From positions 19,913 through 83,912 of the forward strand of contig NZ_WMJY01000013.1 in NCBI RefSeq assembly GCF_009711055.1: a DNA stretch of 64,000 bases, in the 5' to 3' direction. Position 1 is the stretch's first letter. Every line of letters begins with the position of its first letter. The notes beneath the pieces are model-generated. The model was not told the DNA's origin. It did no database searches and was given only the letters and a program-made list of their open reading frames with translations. Of this stretch, positions 62,235 through 64,000 are shown one piece after another. This stretch comes from Myroides pelagicus (GTDB lineage Bacteria > Bacteroidota > Bacteroidia > Flavobacteriales > Flavobacteriaceae). Made by a program: the position numbers and the translations under genes.

Positions 62235-63251
62235 ATGAAAAGTACTACACCAGTGAACAAACCAGTACAGTTGCGCACAGATTGGACCAAAGAGGAGATA
62301 CAAGCTATATATGACTTACCGCTGATGGAGTTAGTCTATCAGGCAGCTAGTGTACACCGCGCATATCATCCAAAGAACGAAATACAAATCAGTACGCTAT
62401 TGTCAATTAAGACAGGTGGGTGTCCAGAGGATTGTTCGTATTGCGGTCAAGCAGCGCGCTATCATACCGATATAAAGGTACAGCGCTTATTACCCACAGA
62501 GACTGTATTAGCGCATGCCCAGAAAGCCAAACAAGCGGGATCTTCTCGATTCTGTATGGCAGCAGCATGGCGAGAAGTAAGAGATAATAAAGACTTTGAC
62601 CGTGTGATAGACATGGTTAAAGGGGTAAATGAAATTGGGTTAGAGGTGTGTTGTACTTTAGGAATGTTAACCGAAGATCAGGCCAAGCGTTTACAGGAGG
62701 CAGGACTATATGCTTATAACCACAACTTGGATACTTCTGAGAAGTACTATGACCAGATTATTTCTACGCGTGGTTTTGACAATCGCATCAATACAATTAA
62801 CAATGTACGCAAGGCAGGACTTACAGTCTGTTCGGGAGGTATAATAGGGTTAGGGGAGACTACAGGGGACCGCGTGTCTATGTTGCTCACTCTAGCCACA
62901 ATGGAGAAGCACCCTGAGTCTGTACCTATCAATGCGCTTGCTCGAATCAAAGGGACACCACTAGAGGATTTGCCAAAGGTCGAGATTTGGGATATGGTGC
63001 GTATGATAGCTACTGCGCGCATTGTGCTTCCAAAGACAATGGTTCGCCTTAGTGCTGGACGTATAGAGATGAGTGAGGTAGAACAGGCATGGTGCTTTAT
63101 GGCGGGAGCAAACTCTATATTCGCTGGAGAGGAAGAAACTTTGTTAGTCACACCAAATCCAGGGCTAAACAAAGATATGCAGATGCTAAATAAACTAGGG
63201 TTGTCGCCGATGATCCTAGAGAAAAAGCCGACTTGTGAAGCTGTAGAATAG
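62235..63251 (+). CDS. bioB: Biotin synthase
   Basis: BioB is a radical-SAM enzyme that inserts sulphur into dethiobiotin, the last step of biotin synthesis. The 338-aa protein has the [4Fe-4S] motif [12 protein letters not shown] (Cys63, Cys67, Cys70). The conserved residues of the second cluster lie in [33 protein letters not shown] and VRLSAGR. ETTGDR and [13 protein letters not shown] are also typical. The start at 62235 ([10 protein letters not shown]) fits the family; an ATG 13 bases upstream is in another frame. No other bio genes are adjacent, and a terminator follows directly. Confidence 0.98.
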   Translation: MKSTTPVNKPVQLRTDWTKEEIQAIYDLPLMELVYQAASVHRAYHPKNEIQISTLLSIKTGGCPEDCSYCGQAARYHTDIKVQRLLPTETVLAHAQKAKQAGSSRFCMAAAWREVRDNKDFDRVIDMVKGVNEIGLEVCCTLGMLTEDQAKRLQEAGLYAYNHNLDTSEKYYDQIISTRGFDNRINTINNVRKAGLTVCSGGIIGLGETTGDRVSMLLTLATMEKHPESVPINALARIKGTPLEDLPKVEIWDMVRMIATARIVLPKTMVRLSAGRIEMSEVEQAWCFMAGANSIFAGEEETLLVTPNPGLNKDMQMLNKLGLSPMILEKKPTCEAVE

Positions 63252-63277
63252 AAAAAAGACTACTGCTACTAGAGGAT

Positions 63278-63314
63278 AAAAACTAAATAAGCTTAGGCTT
63301 GTTTAGTTTTTTTT
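63278..63314 (+). terminator. Rho-independent terminator after bioB
   Basis: The imperfect stem AAAACTAAATAAGC / GCTTGTTTAGTTTT has a short TTAG loop and is followed by T. Confidence 0.82.
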
Positions 63315-63870
63315 GAATATAGCGGTTTCTTTCTGTTTCTGTGTAAAAGCAGTGTAAGTGTTATGGAAAATTATATTTCATTAATAGAGTGTTAGTGTTA
63401 TTGTGTGGAATATGTAAAAAATGCATCTTTTTATAAAACTTATACTTGTTGTTAACGGCAGTTTAACCTTGTGAAAATATTGCCAAATAAATTTGTAACT
63501 GTGAAGGTAAGTTGTTGGTAGTTAGTTTAAATAGAAATGTTAAAAAAAGGTGATTTGTTAAGTGCTACTTATTGGTGAAAAAAACTGATAAATATCAGTA
63601 AGCGTCTTTTTATGTCGGTGTAAATTCGAAGTGTTCATAAGGGTTGAGAGAAAAAAATCACAATAAAACTGGATAATTCATTGGTATTTTGTTTAAAAGA
63701 TGATATGATGTTAATAATTTTATATAAAACAGCTGTGTGTTTGAATTATTGTAAAAAATTAACTATTTATTTAGAAAATAGATTAAAAAGATGTACTTTT
63801 AAGAATATTACTTAATGTAATTGAGAAATGAGGAATAGATAAATAACAAGTAGTTAAAATAGATAGCAAT
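63315..63870. promoter_or_regulatory. Long AT-rich leader before the mini-lipoprotein gene
   Basis: About 550 bases without a gene. It contains a perfect inverted repeat ACTGATA-AA-TATCAGT at 63584-63599, possibly an operator or a small hairpin. Several T-rich and TTTG motifs occur, but none forms a convincing promoter at the right spacing. Confidence 0.4.
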
Positions 63871-63984
63871 ATGAGGAATTTAGTAAAAGTAGTAGTTAGT
63901 GCATGTTTGCTTGCTGTAACAGCAGGTTTTCAGAGTTGTTCAGCAGATTCAAGCAACAATATAATTCGTGAATTCAAGTTATAA
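63871..63984 (+). CDS. Mini-lipoprotein (37 aa), or a truncated lipoprotein gene
   Basis: ATG at 63871 encodes MRNLVKVVVSACLLAVTAGF followed by QSC, a complete lipoprotein signal with Cys23. Only 14 residues follow (SADSSNNIIREFKL) before TAA at 63982. The signal is well formed, with basic n-region, hydrophobic core and lipobox, so chance is unlikely. It may be a real tiny lipoprotein heading the next operon, or a longer lipoprotein broken by a frameshift just at the window edge. The sequence past 64000 would decide. Confidence 0.5.
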   Translation: MRNLVKVVVSACLLAVTAGFQSCSADSSNNIIREFKL

Positions 63985-64000
63985 ATGCAACATTAGTCAT

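Noticed and set aside
62222..62314. Short ATG frame overlapping the start of bioB
   Set aside because: About 30 codons with no support; the bioB start 13 bases downstream in another frame matches the family length.

Overview
The window looks like chromosomal DNA of a Flavobacteriaceae-type Bacteroidota, possibly Myroides-like, although the genus is a guess. The evidence is low GC, SusC/SusD pairs, PorP/SprF and T9SS type B sorting domains, Bacteroidota-style lipoproteins (short signal peptide ending in SC), near absence of Shine-Dalgarno sites, menaquinone synthesis (MenD), and a TTG/TAnnTTTG-like promoter. I saw no rRNA, tRNA, CRISPR array, integrase or intact insertion sequence.

Layout. 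1-17012: a surface-fibre cassette on the + strand. It has three repeat-rich secreted proteins (the first cut by the window edge), a 1407-aa DUF11-type adhesin, a protein with a T9SS type B (CHU_C) sorting domain, a PorP/SprF protein and a PD40/OmpA protein, ending at a strong terminator. 17182-17372: a probable unannotated structured small RNA with its own promoter and terminator. 17516-24845: housekeeping and envelope genes: a lipoprotein, ecotin, an NlpE-like lipoprotein, DUF2853, menD, a glutathione peroxidase, a decayed sensor kinase and pheA. 25213-37160: a nutrient locus with a hybrid-two-component-type regulator whose kinase core has lost its catalytic motifs, a SusC/SusD pair, a fused phosphodiesterase-like/alkaline phosphatase and a calcineurin-like phosphoesterase. 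The enzymes point to an organophosphate rather than a glycan as substrate.

37613-40051: small lipoproteins and membrane proteins of unknown role. 40112-48407: a copper/silver-type RND efflux cluster on the - strand (Cys/Met-rich secreted protein, CusA, CusC, CusB with metal-binding domains at both ends, DUF3347 lipoprotein), divergent from an OprO/P-like porin at 48812. 49943-51341: 1.4 kb without a convincing gene, holding a notable pair of interleaved inverted repeats. 51342-57918: a second SusC/SusD locus with a zinc metallohydrolase lipoprotein (HExxH) and a DUF4302 lipoprotein. 58117-63984: a beta-carbonic anhydrase broken by one in-frame stop, a Crp/Fnr regulator, an LtaS-like membrane sulfatase, bioB, and a 37-codon mini-lipoprotein at the window end.

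The best candidates for something undescribed are the structured RNA at 17214-17372, the pseudokinase-regulated phosphate-ester SusCD locus, and the Cys/Met-rich protein leading the Cus cluster. All functional assignments come from reading motifs by eye; no database search was run.
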